Source: Metellina segmentata
Lineage: Eukaryota; Arthropoda; Arachnida; Araneae; Tetragnathidae
Length of the DNA stretch: 64,000 bases
Direction of reading: 5' to 3'
Assembly: GCA_947359465.1 (NCBI GenBank)
Contig: OX375875.1
Span: 60,761,981 to 60,825,980, forward strand
Shown here piece by piece: positions 61,854-64,000 of this stretch. The translations under genes and the position numbers were made by a program. The first letter of the stretch is position 1. Each line of letters begins with the position of its first letter. Under the pieces are notes generated by a model. It saw nothing but the letters and a program-made list of their open reading frames with translations. It ran no database searches and had not been told where the DNA came from.

Positions 61854-64000
61854 TTACAATATCGGAGTACCCTTAAAATGCAGTTCAACACAGTTTTGGC
61901 GACATTTGGTGACCAATCAAATATAATTTTGGAATTCATTCATAAATTTTTTATTGGCGAAGTTCTAAAATCCTACTTCAAAAGCTAGCCAAGTTACGTC
62001 ACGTTCCGAATGCGTACATGAAACACATTCCGCAACAGAAACAGTGTTTAGCCTGTATATAACCTAACACCTATATTTAAGGCTGACAGAAAAAGCTTAT
62101 CCTCTTAACATATATAGAGTAATACTGTCAGTGTAAAAGCTCGATCAGGCAAAATATCCATTTGAGGTTAACACCCGATATTTGGATAATTTACTGATCA
62201 ATATATTTTTTTAATCAGCCTTATTCACCTTTTCTGAGTCAACTTTCGAAACAAGAAGTTGTGATAAAAGTTGGTACACTTAAAAATATTCCTTGAATTC
62301 CAATTCCCCGAAGAAAGTTATTCTTTTGTACGATATTGATTTCTTTTAAAGGCGTTAAGAGTAATTAGTCCGGATATTAAACTGAAAGAATGCATAAACA
62401 AGGATTTATGATGCAACCGAATTTTACTTTTTCTGAATGGAAGACGAAGATTTAATACTCCCCGGTCTTCAATTCCTAACTTAGTAAAATTATATAGAAA
62501 GTAATAAATCCTTCCAGATTTAATGGCTTCGAACATTTTTAAAGAACGGAAAATCACCTCGCAAAATGTGTGCATCTATTAATCAAAAGTATAGAAAATT
62601 AAATTCTGCAGGGATAGACATAAATCAAGAAAAATTAATGTGTATTGAATACAACAAAATTCATTTTTACTAATATCAAAAAAGACAGATTTATTTTAAC
62701 TATTAGTCTGAAATACGTGAAATTGTAATGTTGGATTGATATAAATTATTATAACTCATAATTTAAAACTATATATACAAGAATAGTGATTAATTTTACA
62801 AACAAATCTACAGAAAGACATCCTCTCTAAAATTTTGGTTTTTACTAAAATGATTATTTGTTTACAACACATTAACTTATACCGTCAGAATATAACATTT
62901 TGTTTATGGTATAAAATATCTATTCCTCTTTTTTTGAAAAGTGGTTTGTTTATTCTACTTTTGGTATACTTTTACTACTAGATTACTTTTTAAATATGTT
63001 ACACTTTCAACCATATTACTATTCATTTAATATAAAATTCACCCAAACCAAAACATTTGTTAGAAAATAAAATAAGGAATCCCACAAACCCCAAACAAGC
63101 TAGGTATTTAGTTAAATTGGTATTCATTTAATTAACATCACACTGGATCCTATTTAAATTGGAGGAAGCTGTTATACGCTCTATTAATTAACGTAAACGC
63201 AAGGTTTGTTATTCAATATACGTGATGTTAGAATGAAAAAGTTTAATTCTTTTAATGAATTACACATCCCGTATTATTCAAAATTTTAATCAGAAAAATG
63301 CGTTGTTTATTATCTATTTTGACTTCCTTTAATACTGTTAATGAAGTATGTATACGTTAAGAATAAAAAACCTTTTAAATATACATAGTTTTCGTAAATT
63401 TACTGTTCAGGTTGTACTTAATTTTGTTTCAAAAATAGACCCATAATTTATATTACTAAAGAATTTTTACTCGAACTGACAGATAAATAAAACAATTTAA
63501 AATATTCCTTCCTGCATTAAATTTAAAATGAAGTTAGTTTTACTCAGCTCAATCTCTAAATGGTTCACATAGCCATTCACTCTTATCATATACATGAGAC
63601 AGTTCAAAAACGTAATATGTTATTTGTTCAGAAAAATTGATAAGTACGTAGCAAGATTCTAAAAGAAATTGTCTTGGACCCTATAAAAAATAACGCTCAT
63701 GATGAAGTATAACAATACATAAGTGCACTTATGAGTAAATTAGGAACATGGAAATGTATCAATTGATTTAAGGCATCCACATAAATAATTCATGACTCAT
63801 TATTCAAGCATGTGTAGAGTAAAATACAAACGCTTTTAGAATGATACAAATAAAACCTTCTCGTTAATATAACTTGCAGTATTTATTCTAGTGTATTTAT
63901 ATATTTAGTTTTTGTTGTACTGCTTATTCCTCACTCAATAATGGAACTGTTACGTTAAATTATAAATTTCCTAACGTAACTAGTCATTTGCATTCAATAG
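61854..64000. other. AT-rich stretch to window end
   Basis: I found no next exon of the FH3 gene. A 50-bp SINE 3' remnant in reverse orientation lies at about 63,100-63,150 ('tatttagttaaattggtatt', 'attaacatcacactgg'). Confidence 0.4.

Overview
The window is AT-rich eukaryotic nuclear DNA. It has kilobase-scale introns, canonical GT/AG splice sites, tRNA-derived SINEs, Tc1/mariner, hAT, Helitron and several MITE families. It looks like a large arthropod genome. The SINE style and TE mixture suggest a chelicerate, possibly a spider, but that is an inference. I see no bacterial-type gene organisation, tRNA, rRNA or CRISPR locus.

The one host gene I can support is on the + strand, from 17,722 to at least 59,846, and it continues past both window ends. 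Nine exons, several far too short for simple ORF calling, splice into one open frame of about 364 codons. The first five encode the armadillo-like FH3 region of a GBD/FH3 (formin-related) protein. The next three encode a short charged helical, probably coiled-coil, segment. The ninth is a GC-rich exon for a Ser/Asp-rich disordered tail with a DSGISS motif and an RRRSVS motif. No FH1 or FH2 domain lies in the window. The best match by pattern is the planar-polarity protein Multiple wing hairs (mwh), but a diaphanous-type formin whose FH2 lies beyond 64,000 is not excluded. The first eight exons are all multiples of three and all of their junctions, including the one into exon nine, are phase 0.

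1-17,721 is upstream intron or intergenic DNA. It holds SINE copies (about 1.6, 5.4, 7.8-8.2 and 8.6 kb), a non-autonomous Helitron with both termini (5,938-6,590), microsatellites, a cluster of ATTAYTTYGC-like motifs near 10.3 kb, and a duplicated segment whose first copy carries a MITE (15,543-15,788). An array of GAATATTC-like dyads ends about 0.7 kb before the first visible exon.

17,722-48,195 holds exons 1-8 with long introns. These introns carry two small local duplications, a 31-bp minisatellite, PIF/Harbinger-like, TA-flanked, hAT-like and TTAA-flanked non-autonomous elements, a deleted Tc1 copy, and a homogeneous array of twelve 207-bp units (34,271-36,760).

48,196-64,000 holds the 11-kb last visible intron, with a near-complete but broken Tc1 transposon, a second Harbinger-like MITE in the opposite orientation, and a broken hAT element nested in a SINE. 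A 285-bp tandem repeat abuts the GC-rich exon. A young SINE with a 12-bp target duplication lies downstream. The main interest is one conserved morphogenesis-type gene whose introns record several datable transposition and tandem-amplification events.
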